Shown here: in pieces, positions 8,099 to 18,298 of the stretch
Layout: every line of letters begins with the position of its first letter
Numbering within the stretch: the stretch's first letter is position 1
NCBI GenBank assembly: GCA_025602905.1
Contig: JAHLKI010000028.1
Location: forward strand, 248,001-312,000
DNA: 64,000 nt
DNA from: Phlyctochytrium arcticum
Lineage: Eukaryota; Chytridiomycota; Chytridiomycetes; Chytridiales; Chytridiaceae
Direction: 5' to 3'
Notes under the pieces: model-generated
Databases searched by the model: none
The model's input: only the letters and a program-made list of their open reading frames with translations
Told to the model about the DNA's origin: nothing
Position numbers and translations under genes: made by a program

Positions 8099-9430
8099 AT
8101 GGTGAGTAGATGCATCCATCCATCCGTCCGAATCGCCAGTACATCCAGAGAAGCAACCTCGTCAACGAACCCGATGGACGACGACGAGCGTTGAGGCGCA
8201 CCCTGTAGCTCAATGGCGAATGCTCATGTCGGAGACTCTCTGCTAGTACTTTTGGCTCAGGCCCTTGGGAAAGCAGGATTCGGCGAGAGAAAAGCTTGCG
8301 ACTACTTTGTGCTGCATTCTGGGCCAATTTTAGGAGTATTTGCGGTCCGCTCTTTTATCGTTCTTTTTTGGCGGGTCAAACCATCAGAAGAGACGTTAAA
8401 AGCAGTAAGCCAAGAATGCTCTGATGACACCTAGGAGTTTTTTCTCTCTTTGTAGAGAAAAGCTCTGATGACCCTTTCTGGCCCATCTAACCCCGTCTCT
8501 TTCCCTTTGACTCTTATCAGCCTAAGGCCGTCAGCAAGTCCGCAAAGAAGCCCGCCCCAGCCCCTTACGCTGCTAAGGGTGCTGTCTCCAAGAAGGTCAA
8601 AAACCCTTTGATTGAGAAGCGTCCCCGCAACTTTGCCATCGGTAGGTTTTTAGGACTTGATTACCTATGGAACTCGGTGGTTGACATACTTTACCGTAGG
8701 TCAGGACATCCAGCCCAAGCGCGACTTGAGCCGTTTCGTCAAGTGGCCCCAGTATGTCCGTCTTCAGCGCCAGAAGGCTATTCTTCAGCAGCGTTTGAAG
8801 GTTCCCCCAGCAATCAACCAGTTCACCAAGACTGTTGACAAGAACACTGGTGAGTCCCTATTGATGTCCTACTTCGCTGATTTCATTTTTTTAATCCTAC
8901 TTCATTCTACAGCCACTCAGCTGTTCAAGCTCCTCAACAAGTACCGCCCCGAGTCCAAGGTCGAGAAGAAGGGCCGTTTGACCGCCGCTGCTGAGGCCGT
9001 TGCCGCCGGAAACAAGGTTGACCAGGGAAAGAAGCCTGTCCTCGTCAAGTACGGTATCAACCACATCACCGCTCTCGTTGAGGCCAAGAAGGCTCAGCTC
9101 GTTGTCATTGCCCACGATGTTGACCCTATCGAGATTGTCATCTGGCTGCCCGCTCTTTGCCGCAAGATGGGAGTCCCATACTGCATTGTCAAGTCCAAGT
9201 CCCGTCTCGGCACGGTCGTCCACAAGAAGACTGCCACCGCTCTTGCTCTGACTGAAGTCAAGGCTGAGGACAAGCACGAACTCGCCGCTCTTGTCGGTGC
9301 CGTCAAGGCCAACTACAACGACAAGTACGAGGAGCACCGCAAGACCTGGGGTGGAGGTATCATGGGTTTCAAGTCCAACAACAAGACTGCTGCTATTGAG
9401 GCCAAGGCTGCCCGTGAGATTAAGCTGTAG
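8099..9430 (+). CDS. RPL8: 60S ribosomal protein eL8 (L7a/L8)
   Basis: Structural protein of the large ribosomal subunit. Exons 8099-8101, 8521-8641, 8700-8849 and 8913-9430 give 263 aa. The first exon is the start codon alone (ATG followed by GTGAGT). The second begins [10 protein letters not shown]. Family features: the basic N-terminal extension, [13 protein letters not shown], and the L7Ae/L30e-type RNA-binding fold with [12 protein letters not shown] and [15 protein letters not shown], ending KAAREIKL. The length is normal for eL8. A large first intron (419 nt) after the initiator codon is common in fungal ribosomal-protein genes and may carry regulation. Other introns are 58 and 63 nt. 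Confidence 0.95.
8418..8473 (+). other. Hairpin flanked by direct repeats in RPL8 intron 1
   Basis: A perfect 8-bp stem (8440-8447 with 8454-8461, 6-nt loop) is flanked by two copies of GCTCTGATGAC (8418-8428 and 8462-8472). TGATGA resembles a box C of C/D snoRNAs, but the spacing is too short for a normal snoRNA. Confidence 0.3.
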
Positions 9431-10424
9431 ATAGTTTTTTCTTTCTCCCTTAATCTTATGTACCATAACCCAATTCATTGATGATGGCGCTGGTCACTTT
9501 TTTTGTTTGTCGCACTTGACAATTGAGCTTGCATTATATTCCGAAGGTGCAAATTGCCATTGACCGTGCGACTGAGGCACTGCGAGAACCGTGAGAAAGT
9601 TACCCCCACGCTAATTCAACGCTCCAAATCATGCGAAGCTTTTTCAATGGACAGGCTTTTCCTCAACGCCTATGAGGGATATGAGACCGTCTATGCTAAC
9701 GTAACTTCTCTCAACAACCCAGTTTTTTTCCATTATTTCTCTCTATAGTTTCCATCTGCTACGGCAAGCGCTTGGAGCCTGACTTCATGTGTGCCGTGGG
9801 AAAATGTCCTATATATAAAAGCCGGGGTGGCCGCCCGGCCGTCCTGACACGTCCCTTCGCACACTTGCTATCACAACTTCATCCGCATCTCTCAATCAGC
9901 CAGTGGGGGTTTATGCCTGGTTCGACGATGAGCTGCTGGATCGCCAGAGGAACACGAGGGTCAAAAGCCGAGATTATCACGACACACACCTGTCAAAATT
10001 TCGACAAATTGACGGGGTAGTTGTCTTCCTACTTGTCAAACAGCAGCCAACCTCGTCGTCATCGGCCCAAACAAGCTCGATCTGCTCTTCTTCTGCCAAG
10101 AACCGTAGTGGCACCACCTTCCGCTACACCTCCAACCAACGCCGCCAGGGAGTCAGGGAGTCGGTGATTCGCCAGGGAGCGAGAGAGGATGAAAATCGAA
10201 TCCCGACTGCCCGCCGACTCACGATCCGAACCATTTTCTCTTGGCCTCCCTTCGACTCTCCCTGTCACTCGCTCGTGACAGCGCCAGACGACTTTGGCTA
10301 CGGCGGAGCGGGTGAACGAGCCTCTGGACCTCATGCGAAATCAGAGAGTAAAGGCCGCACGATCAGCCAGTTGCTTTAGGTTGGTCTCAGGTCAGCTTCA
10401 ATCTAGCGTCTCTTTTTATGCAAA

Positions 10425-10540
10425 GTGTCAATACTCACATCTTTTTCGTGTTGCAGACTTTAATGCATTGTCCCGGGCCGGAGTTGGAACTTGCAAATGC
10501 CAGTACCTGGCGAAGCAACGACGTCAGGAAGCGGGCCGTC
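10425..10540 (+). repeat. Diverged direct repeat A (partner 10805-10920), exon-like
   Basis: 116 bp that align without gaps with 10805-10920. Each copy contains a pyrimidine tract and CAG acceptor followed by about 80 nt encoding NASTWR-(S/T)-ND-(V/L)-RKRAV. Copy A hits a stop (TAA) straight after; copy B reads on for another 37 residues. This looks like duplication of an intron end plus exon, with conservation at protein level. Confidence 0.6.
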
Positions 10541-10804
10541 TAACACTTTGTCAAAACATTCTGGTCCCACCGCGACGTCCACACAAATCGCAATCTAGGA
10601 GGCAAGACGGGGAGGAAGTAGTGTATTATGTCCGCACCCATGGCGAAACATGGGAATTTGGACGGCGACGGTTCCCTCCGGAGGGAAAAGAGTGGGCCAG
10701 TGTACCTAGACTTGTCGTCGGAAACAGTGTAGACCGCGGGGAGGTAGGGCAAGTCCTGTCATGGCTCCTATTTATCTTGAATGAAGCAAGGGACTCTGGG
10801 CCGG

Positions 10805-10920
10805 GTGTGAATACTTACATCTTTTTTTTGGATGCAGAAATGAATTCATTTCCCGCGACTGCCTTTGTTTCGAAGAATGCCAGTACGTGGCGGACCAATG
10901 ATTTGAGGAAGAGAGCCGTC
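10805..10920 (+). repeat. Diverged direct repeat B (partner 10425-10540)
   Basis: Partner of the repeat at 10425-10540. Encodes NASTWRTNDLRKRAV and continues to the stop at 11032-11034. Confidence 0.6.
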
Positions 10921-11610
10921 TTCCATCTGTTGTACCCAGATGGGATCAAGGATGAGAACCTTCTGGACCTACCGCGATTTCGAAAGAAGAGTGCTGGAAT
11001 GGGGGCATTGAACCAGCACATCTGGGAAACTTGATCGAGGTCTTTCTCAAACATATCCCCTCAACGCAGGAATGAGTTTGGGGGGGCGATTTACAGTTCA
11101 GGGCCCCGTAGTGGTTTACCTTGACCTTACAATTCTTTCAAATTTTCCAATACACTTGTAGATACCTCCATCTTAAGATAGAAACTACCGTATTCAAAAT
11201 ATCAAATACATCACCCATGCTCACATTTTTCTTTCATATCCGCAAATCACTCAAATTTCTTCCCACGGCCATCTGATCAATTTACTTGTTAAAATAGACG
11301 ACCTTTAATTTCTCCATCATAATTTTTTCATCAGCAGTACTAAGATCATCACACCCTTCTATTACTAGCTTCATCAAAAATTCCCAACTCCCGATAGCGT
11401 ACCATTTTTGCAATGCAATGAGATTAAACATGGTGTCGCTGTGTCTTTACGCTGAGTGCTCAAATTACATGTAAAAACTACTGCCGGCAAGCCCCTGGTC
11501 AGAAGAGTGTGTCCGACGACCCTTGTCTCGTCACGTCAACAAAAGGTTCATTTCTTGGGATGTAAACTGCTGATGTTTGCAGCAAGCTGGACAGACAGCA
11601 AACCAGAGAC

Positions 11611-11935
11611 ATGTCAGACACTACTACTACTACTCCGACTCAAATCAAACAAGCAGCCAAAACAACAGCAAAGACATCACAAGGGACAGCAAAGCAACTA
11701 GGTAAAGACACGGACGACAATTACTGCGCCGAGTTTTTCCAGCACCCGGACGAGTGTGAGTTATGTCTCTCTATCCCCACCAACACAAAAATGGCTTATA
11801 TATAAACATTGTACAGTCCAGCCCGATTCTTTCTCCATTATGCCTGCTGCATGCGCTCATGCCAAGGAGTCTACTTGGGATGTGCAGCAATTATTGGAAG
11901 AGCATGACGCGGATGATTTTGATGAGGTTTCCTGA
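11611..11935 (+). CDS. Small hypothetical protein, two exons
   Basis: Exons 11611-11755 and 11817-11935 join in phase (GTGAGT donor, TTGTACAG acceptor) to give 87 aa. The N-terminus is Thr/Lys/Gln-rich (MSDTTTTTPTQIKQ). The second half contains NYCAEFFQHPDEF, PAACAHAKEST, and an acidic helix ending in DADDFDEVS. Two cysteines and the pattern of conserved-looking residues suggest a real small protein, but I do not recognise it. A short ORF with one intron could arise by chance, so support is moderate. Confidence 0.45.
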
Positions 11936-12746
11936 GAAGGCAAACAAGATAGAGTCTGTTGGTGTTCGTACCTGTATATAGTCTTTATAACTGATGGCCT
12001 CTCTCAATACCTAAAGATGGAATCAGAGATGTTCCCAACGCGTGTTGGATGTGCCCAGCGTGTTTCAAGAATTTCCGTTCGACCCCACCAGTACATGTAC
12101 GAAAAAGTACGAGTAGATCCTTGGCCGTTTCTTGGATCTTGGCATGGCTCTCTGCAGTGGTGTGGGGCAGATCTCGACTGAGCTATGTCCTGTCAAGCAG
12201 TGGTTCTGCTCGGCACAATAGAGAGTCCAGAGGGACCAAAGTCGGGACACGGCAAAAATGAAAGCCTACACAATATGTACATGTAGCCTCTCCCTTTAGC
12301 TGTAGATATCTATCCAGTAGTAGTAGACCTACTCTTGGCCTGAGTTCTCAGTGAGTTCTCAGTGAGCTAAGGTTTGCAATATAAAAACGGCCGGTGGCCC
12401 AAGGGCGCACGAAACTGCGGCCATGGCAAGGACGAGCTAGGGCTCGGGGATTCAGGTTTGCCACGGGACTTTTTCCGCCCGTCGCTGGCTGCCCATTTCC
12501 ACCGCCATCTTCTTTTTCCCCCATCTCTCCCTGTGCAATCTTTACTTAAAGAACACCGGCTCTTGCGGATTCCCACTGGCCTTTTACCACTCAAATCTAG
12601 CTACAAAAGTTTGCTACTGGTACGTTGTTGCAGGCATGAGGCAATTGACGGGCACCACCCCGGTTATGAAAGACAGCTTAGCTAACTTTTGTCTCCTGTG
12701 CAGATTTGAATCGACATCCACTTCACCCACCTAAAGAAATAAGAAC
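11936..12746. promoter_or_regulatory. Upstream region and 5' leader of HEM1
   Basis: TATA-like TATAAAAA at 12380-12387. A short imperfect repeat of GAGTTCTCAGT lies at 12342-12366. The leader contains a 32-codon upstream ORF (ATG 12636, stop 12732-12734) ending 12 bp before the HEM1 start. Alternatively a leader intron could run from GTACGT near 12620 to GTGCAG at 12703, which would remove that ATG. No other gene seen. Confidence 0.4.
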
Positions 12747-14597
12747 ATGGAAGCGCTGCTCTCCAACGTCTCCCGAGCTAGATCCTGCCCGTTCCTGGCT
12801 CGCACACCCGCCTCGGCGCTGCGCAAGCTGTCGACTGTCCCCGCCCGCTCCTCTGCCGGCCAGCCGACTTCGGCCCTTTTTGCGTCCGCCCAACAATGTC
12901 CCGTCATGGGCAAGGCTCTCGCTGTTCAGTCGGCCAAAAAGTCCCCCGCAAGCGCTGCTGCTGGAAACCGCAAGTCGATGCACTCGTCCTCGGTTTGCCC
13001 CTATGCTGCCGTCGTGGACCGCGTCTCGGCTGTTCCGCCCCGTGCCCCCTCGCCTCATCCGCCCACTACTGGCGTAGATGCCGCGGCCGCTGCTCGATGC
13101 CCCGCTGCGTCCCAGCATCGTCAGACTGTCCCGCCGACTCCCACTGCTGCTCCTTTTAAGGATGCCACTAGCCCTCCTCCCAAGCGAGCAGCTTCGATTG
13201 CCGACAAATTGACCCCAGCTCATCTTGCGCACAAAGATGGCAAACCCTTTGATTATGAAGGTTTCTACAAAACAGAGTTGGACAAGAAGCACAAGGACAA
13301 GAGTTACCGTTACTTTAACAACATTAATCGTCTGGCCCAGCTCTTTCCCACCGCCCACACGGCCGCTGGCGAGCACGTCACAGTCTGGTGCTCAAACGAT
13401 TATCTCGGCATGAGCAAGCATCCCCGGGTGGTTCAGTCCATGAAGGATACGCTTGACAAGTACGGTGCAGGTGCCGGTGGCACACGGAACATTGCCGGAA
13501 ATGCCCAGCTTCATTTGTCGCTGGAGCAGGAACTAGCAGCTTTGCACAAGAAACCCGCCGCCCTCGTCTTTTCCTCTTGCTTTGTTGCTAATGATGCTAC
13601 CCTGTCGACTCTGGCGGGCAAAATGCCCGGTTGCGTCATCTTTTCCGACTCGTCCAACCATGCTTCTATGATTCAGGGCATTCGCCACTCGGGCGCCCAA
13701 AAGCGCATTTTTCGCCACAACGACGTTGCTCATCTTGAATCCCTCTTACAGTCTGTCGACATTAACGTACCCAAACTCATTGCCTTTGAATCAGTATACT
13801 CCATGTGTGGATCCATTGGTCCCATCAAGGAAATCATTGCTCTGGCGAAAAAGTACAATGCATTGACCTTTTTGGATGAGGTGCACGCCGTCGGCATGTA
13901 CGGTGCTACCGGTGGCGGTGTCGCCGAGTACATTGGCGCCATGGATGACATTGACATTATCACTGGCACACTCGGCAAAGCCTACGGTGTTGTTGGTGGA
14001 TACATTGCTGCATCCGCCCCGCTTGTTGACATGATTCGATCCTACGCCCCTGGTTTCATCTTCACTACTTCCCTTCCCCCGGCCATTGTGTCGGGTGCCC
14101 TCACCTCTATCCGCTACCTCAAGGACTCGCAACAAGAACGCATTGGTCAGCAACTCAACACCCGTGCCCTCAAATCCCGCCTGGGCGATCTTGGCATCCC
14201 AGTGGTCCCCAACCCTTCCCACATTGTCCCAGTTCTCGTCGGCGACGCCGAAACCGCCAAATCCATCTCTGACGAACTCTTGGCCAAACACAAAATTTAC
14301 GTCCAGAGTATCAACTACCCCACCGTCTCGGTAGGCGAAGAGCGTCTCCGCATTACTCCGACCCCTGGCCACGGCCCTGAATTGATGGATACCCTCGTCG
14401 ACGCCCTGTCCAGCATCTGGAAGGAACGCGGCCTCCGGACCGAGCGGGACTGGATGTTTGCGGGAGGACGAGCTGGTGTTGGCAAAGGCGTTACGATTGA
14501 CCAGTTGGTCATTGAGCGTGATTTGGGCATGTTTGACACGGAGCATGATCAGCAACAGCCCCATGTTGTCCCTCAACCCGTTGCGGCGTCTGCCTAA
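12747..14597 (+). CDS. HEM1: 5-aminolevulinate synthase, mitochondrial
   Basis: Condenses glycine and succinyl-CoA to 5-aminolevulinate, the first step of heme synthesis, in the mitochondrial matrix with PLP. A single 616-aa exon. Residues 1-150 are a basic Ala/Ser/Pro-rich presequence carrying four Cys-Pro heme-regulatory motifs (C14-P, C51-P, C84-P, C118-P), which in this family can mediate heme-dependent control of import or stability. The catalytic core begins near [14 protein letters not shown]. It has [10 protein letters not shown], the Asp pocket [12 protein letters not shown], and the PLP lysine in TGTLGKAYG (about K411). The C-terminus matches the eukaryotic enzyme ([14 protein letters not shown]). 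The length is somewhat above the usual 550-650 range midpoint because of the long presequence. The start was chosen as the first ATG after the uORF. Confidence 0.95.
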   Translation: MEALLSNVSRARSCPFLARTPASALRKLSTVPARSSAGQPTSALFASAQQCPVMGKALAVQSAKKSPASAAAGNRKSMHSSSVCPYAAVVDRVSAVPPRAPSPHPPTTGVDAAAAARCPAASQHRQTVPPTPTAAPFKDATSPPPKRAASIADKLTPAHLAHKDGKPFDYEGFYKTELDKKHKDKSYRYFNNINRLAQLFPTAHTAAGEHVTVWCSNDYLGMSKHPRVVQSMKDTLDKYGAGAGGTRNIAGNAQLHLSLEQELAALHKKPAALVFSSCFVANDATLSTLAGKMPGCVIFSDSSNHASMIQGIRHSGAQKRIFRHNDVAHLESLLQSVDINVPKLIAFESVYSMCGSIGPIKEIIALAKKYNALTFLDEVHAVGMYGATGGGVAEYIGAMDDIDIITGTLGKAYGVVGGYIAASAPLVDMIRSYAPGFIFTTSLPPAIVSGALTSIRYLKDSQQERIGQQLNTRALKSRLGDLGIPVVPNPSHIVPVLVGDAETAKSISDELLAKHKIYVQSINYPTVSVGEERLRITPTPGHGPELMDTLVDALSSIWKERGLRTERDWMFAGGRAGVGKGVTIDQLVIERDLGMFDTEHDQQQPHVVPQPVAASA

Positions 14598-15231
14598 GTT
14601 TTCTTCGGGATTCCTTTTACCCTTTCTTTTTCTTTGTATTCAATTTTATCAAACAAAGACTTTTGATGTTCTCTTTCCTTTATACTACACTTTTTCCACC
14701 CTTATTACTGTCTGGCCCTGCTGATCTTGAACTCTGGGCAAAATGCTTGGACAGTGTGGTTTTGTAGAAACTGTTCTTCATCCGCTCCCTTCCTCCTTCC
14801 TTCTCGGTAGAAGGGAAATCAGTGGGGTCCCGACAACAGAGTAGTCAAGATACGTCGAAACCGTATGTGGCGTAGTAATCACGGGAGTCTAGCTAAGCCT
14901 CTACCACGACAGTGTCAGCGTCCTCTATGGATGGAATGGATGGAGCCAAATGAAGCCAAATGGACCCAGTGTAACCAGTGGCTTGACGCCCTTGTTTCAC
15001 AACCGGCGGCCAACTTTTGAGAGTGCCACAGTTTGAACGCCAAGCGACGGCCCAAACCGCAGGCGAATCTTGAACATTTAGAGGCAATTGGCGAGACATT
15101 CTCATCACAGGATCAATACCGGCAACAACGCTTAATCTCTAGATAGAGCTTTGGTTTACTCCCGCTGACGGTGGTGCTTGGAGGCGACGTAGAGATCTGT
15201 TTACATTCCACGCTTAAAGACGACGACGACA
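14598..15231. other. Intergenic, HEM1 to SH3 membrane protein
   Basis: T-rich HEM1 3' region, then unremarkable sequence with no coding signal on either strand that I trust. The promoter of the next gene lies here. Confidence 0.4.
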
Positions 15232-16950
15232 ATGCGACTCAAGTCAAGCACAGGAACAACAGTAGCAGCTCTCATAATAACAGCAGCAACCAGTATCTCA
15301 GTAGTGGCAGCAGCAGGGACTTGTGTCGATTTGACCAATACCGTCTGCGGTGCGTTTGCTCCTTCCCTGATTCAAACCGACGGACCCAATGCCGCCTTTC
15401 TAAACTCGACCACTCGTCGCTCCGATGTCGCCAAGGCCGTTTTGGGACTCGGAGGGCTGTTTCCTCCCGAATTGGGATGTAGCAACCTGACTACAACGGC
15501 TGCTGGTAACCTGACTCGGACAGTACCCAACGTGCGATATGCTCTGAGTCTCGAATGCCAAGACCTCGTTCTCAAATCCACCGATTGTACCGCCCCGACC
15601 TCAACTCGACCAGCAACGACTCCGACCTCATCACCAGCTACACCGGGGAGTAACGGCCGGCCCGTTCGTCTGTGTCGGACGACCTGCAATACATTCCGGG
15701 ACGCTGTTATTGCCCAATTCAATTCCATTTCGGCCCAGTGCAATGGCCAGGATATTATTGCTCAGACTGCCCGCTCGGAATGGATGCGACGCACGAACGA
15801 AGTGTGCCTTGCCCTTAACGATGAGCCAGGGTGCTTGGTGGCCGTTGCCGCCGAATTGAATAACTGTGGGTGGGGTAATACGCAGGCTGGCCTCGACTTG
15901 GCCCGGGCCAGAACCTGCAGTGCAGCAAACGCTGCCGACCCCTGCTGCAAGCAAGAACTGAAATTGGTGACGGTGGCTGACGGGACCACTCTCAAGGGGT
16001 CCGGTTCGGCCGATGACGACCTGGATATGTTGCCCCTGTTTGCGGGCATCTCCGGCGGTCTGTTCTTTGGAGTTATTGCCATTGGAACGAGTATTCTGCG
16101 GTGGGTCGAGAACCAGGGCGGGGCTGGAACCGTGTCGGGAGATGGACATCCCAAGTCGGAGGGTGATCTTGGATGGCGAGAAAACAACCATGCTCATAAT
16201 CAGGCTGCTGGGGGATTGGAAGGGGGTCTTGGTGCCGCTGGTGGTGCTGCTGGCAGTACGATCCACGCCGCACGGGCCCAGAAGGGCGCAAGGGCTAGCG
16301 GATTATGGAACGGCGGTGGTGCACCCCAACAACAACCACAGTCATCATCACCCGTCCACTACACAAACCTAATCGCACCCACCCCCGCCTTCCTTTCCAC
16401 CGCCCAAAACGGCTCCTCATCCCCCACCCCTTACAACTCCCACCAACCCTACTCAACCACCCCACCCACCCCCACCACCGCCATCAACAACCCCTTCAAC
16501 TCCTCCTTCACCACCGTTGCCTCCTCATCCGCCCACATGAGCACCCATGACCCCTTATCCTCCTACTACACGTCCTCATCACCTCCCAACGACGAAACCC
16601 TGCAAACGAAAAAGAAACGGACTCAGTCTGTCGCATCCCGCTACTCGCTTCGTCACGACTCGTATCACCCCGACCATAGCAATGACTCCTCAACCAACCC
16701 AATGCCTGAATTCTACCATGCCGTCGTCAACGAATCTTACTCGGAAGCCGATAGCGACGAAGTCGGGCTTCATGTCGGCGACCTCGTCCGTGTCTTCCAA
16801 GTCTTTGATGATGGTAAGCTCTTCCCCACCCCCGTGCATAACCACCCCATAAACTAACTTTTTTTTGTGTTTCAAGGATGGGGATATGGAGTGAACACGT
16901 CTACAGGTCAAACCGGTGTCTTTCCCGTCGTCTGTCTGACAAATGTATAG
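15232..16950 (+). CDS. Single-pass membrane protein with Cys-rich ectodomain and C-terminal SH3
   Basis: Exons 15232-16813 and 16877-16950 (intron 63 nt, phase 1) give about 551 aa. An N-terminal signal peptide (AALIITAATSISVVAAAG) leads a Cys-rich ectodomain of about 240 residues with an S/T/P linker, ending near CCKQELKL. A transmembrane helix follows (about residues 268-285, LFAGISGGLFFGVIAIG). The cytoplasmic region is long, low in complexity and rich in S/T/P/N, with the proline-rich stretches typical of disordered tails. The last 60 residues are an SH3 domain (ALYD-like start HAVVNESYSEADSDEVGLHVGDLV, then GWGYGVNTSTGQTGVFP). The intron splits the SH3. The layout suggests a cell-surface sensor that recruits proline-rich partners, analogous to (but not orthologous with) four-TM Sho1. 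Ligand unknown. Confidence 0.8.
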
Positions 16951-17149
16951 TTTGGTGATACACTGTCACTTTTTTTGTTTTTTGCCACACATAGTGTTTT
17001 TTTTCTGTACACTTTCCATAGATTTGATGTCGACTTTTATATATATGTAGTTTAATAGATATTGTAGTAGATGTGTATATGTCGTCACTGAACGGTCAGA
17101 AACGATGGTGCGGGTGTGGTTTCGTGAAGGTATCTAAGAAGGTCGGTGT

Positions 17150-17255
17150 TGTGTGTTGAAGTGTGAACGGAGTGGCGCGATGCATCATTTTCGTTCTTTA
17201 CCCACACAGGTCTATGCCAGTCTGTCCCTATACATCTTTCTCTCGGCAAGCAATG
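17150..17255 (+). repeat. Direct repeat copy 1 (partner 17955-18074)
   Basis: Shares GTGTGAACGGAGTGGCGCG, ACACAGGTCTATG and GTCCCTATAC blocks with 17955-18074, with a few small indels. Both copies lie in gene-poor DNA about 800 bp apart. The copies contain no ORF. Confidence 0.7.
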
Positions 17256-17954
17256 TCTCTGGTCTTGTCTTGTCATCTTGGCTGTTTGACAGGCTTGGAT
17301 CTTGGACAGCGCAACAACCAAGAAACATTGATCTCTTAGCCTTGGCCCTGAAAGCTTGTGCAAGACTTACCAACAATGGCATTCTTGTAATGGGACATTA
17401 GGTTGGTATGAATACAGGGACACTTGTATGTGCGGCTCCTAGCATGCGAGAGAGTCGCATCTGAGCAAGGATGTGCAAGCTGACCGATGACTTGTCGTTT
17501 GCGCGATCGTCTACAAAGCGCCCGGTGAACCGGACACACTGGCATCGGCTGTAACATATAACGCCATTTATCCTATGTTGGAATGAACATACTTTATACG
17601 CATGTCGTCTCTGAGACTGTTTCTCCCACGGTCTCGAAAAGAATGTATATAGTCGAAAAACAGCGGAACTCGGAATGTATCGGAAGAGCTCAGAATTGGA
17701 TGTTCCACACCCGAATATTAAAGAAATAATTGGTTCCGAAATTAGCTGATAAAAGCGAGAGCTGCCCCTTTCCTCTAGTCTCATGAGTGCCATTTTTCTC
17801 TTGAATGGCGTCGGGGTTTCGCAGAGGCATTTATTTCACAGTTCCCTATTTGTTGCTAAGGACTGTTCTTTTGTGAAGCAGTGCATGACTCGGCCTAGAC
17901 TTGTCTTTCATCCCAGAGCAGCATCTTCCCCCCGCCGACGGCTGGGGACCCAGT

Positions 17955-18074
17955 TGTGTGTTGCTGTGTGAACGGAGTGGCGCGACGCATACAATTTTCC
18001 TTTGCGTTCTTTGCTTACACAGGTCTATGCAGTCCGTCCCTATACGTATTTCTTTCGACGCGTAACGGGCAATG
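17955..18074 (+). repeat. Direct repeat copy 2 (partner 17150-17255)
   Basis: Second copy of the intergenic repeat, about 15 bp longer through small insertions. It may be a short dispersed repeat or the footprint of a local duplication. Confidence 0.7.
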
Positions 18075-18298
18075 CGTGAGAAACTTCACACGTGTGGAGG
18101 TTTCTTCCTTGATGCAAAAGTACGTTGGAGACATGTTCTTTTCCTACAATAGTATGAGATTAAGAATCTATCTGAAATGTATGTAAATCTATGTAATCTA
18201 GTTGTATAAAGGAGTTGGGGCGTCCATGTTTGAAAGGGGGAAGAAAGGTGGGGGGTTTAGAAGCTTGCCGCAAGGAATATTGATTGAGGGATGAGGAG

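Larger units (their letters stand above)
9431..11610. other. Poorly understood stretch with TATA box and exon-like duplication
   Basis: No gene can be assigned with confidence. A textbook TATA box (TATATATAAAAG, 9810-9821) precedes an ORF reading MPGSTMSCWIARG from 9914. An open frame covers 10294-11034 and ends in RKRAVFHLLYPDG...LNQHIWET. Frames change across likely intron ends (TTGCAG near 10456, GATGCAG near 10837), so one or two small multi-exon genes on the plus strand are likely. I do not recognise the protein. From 11035 to 11610 the DNA is A/T-rich and without coding signal. Confidence 0.35.
16951..18298. other. Intergenic region with a diverged direct repeat
   Basis: No convincing gene. 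It contains a pair of direct repeats (17150-17255 and 17955-18074), listed separately. The subtilase gene to the right ends at 18299. Confidence 0.4.

Noticed and set aside
8200..8290. A-box-like TAGCTCAATGG in RPL8 intron 1, suggesting a tRNA
   Set aside because: No matching B box or acceptor stem can be drawn, so it is not a tRNA.
8897..9478. 193-codon minus-strand ORF over RPL8
   Set aside because: Antisense shadow of the highly biased ribosomal-protein coding sequence.
13791..14576. 261-codon minus-strand ORF inside HEM1
   Set aside because: Antisense shadow; the plus strand is unambiguous ALA synthase.
15631..16266. 211-codon minus-strand ORF inside the SH3 membrane protein gene
   Set aside because: Antisense shadow with no domain.
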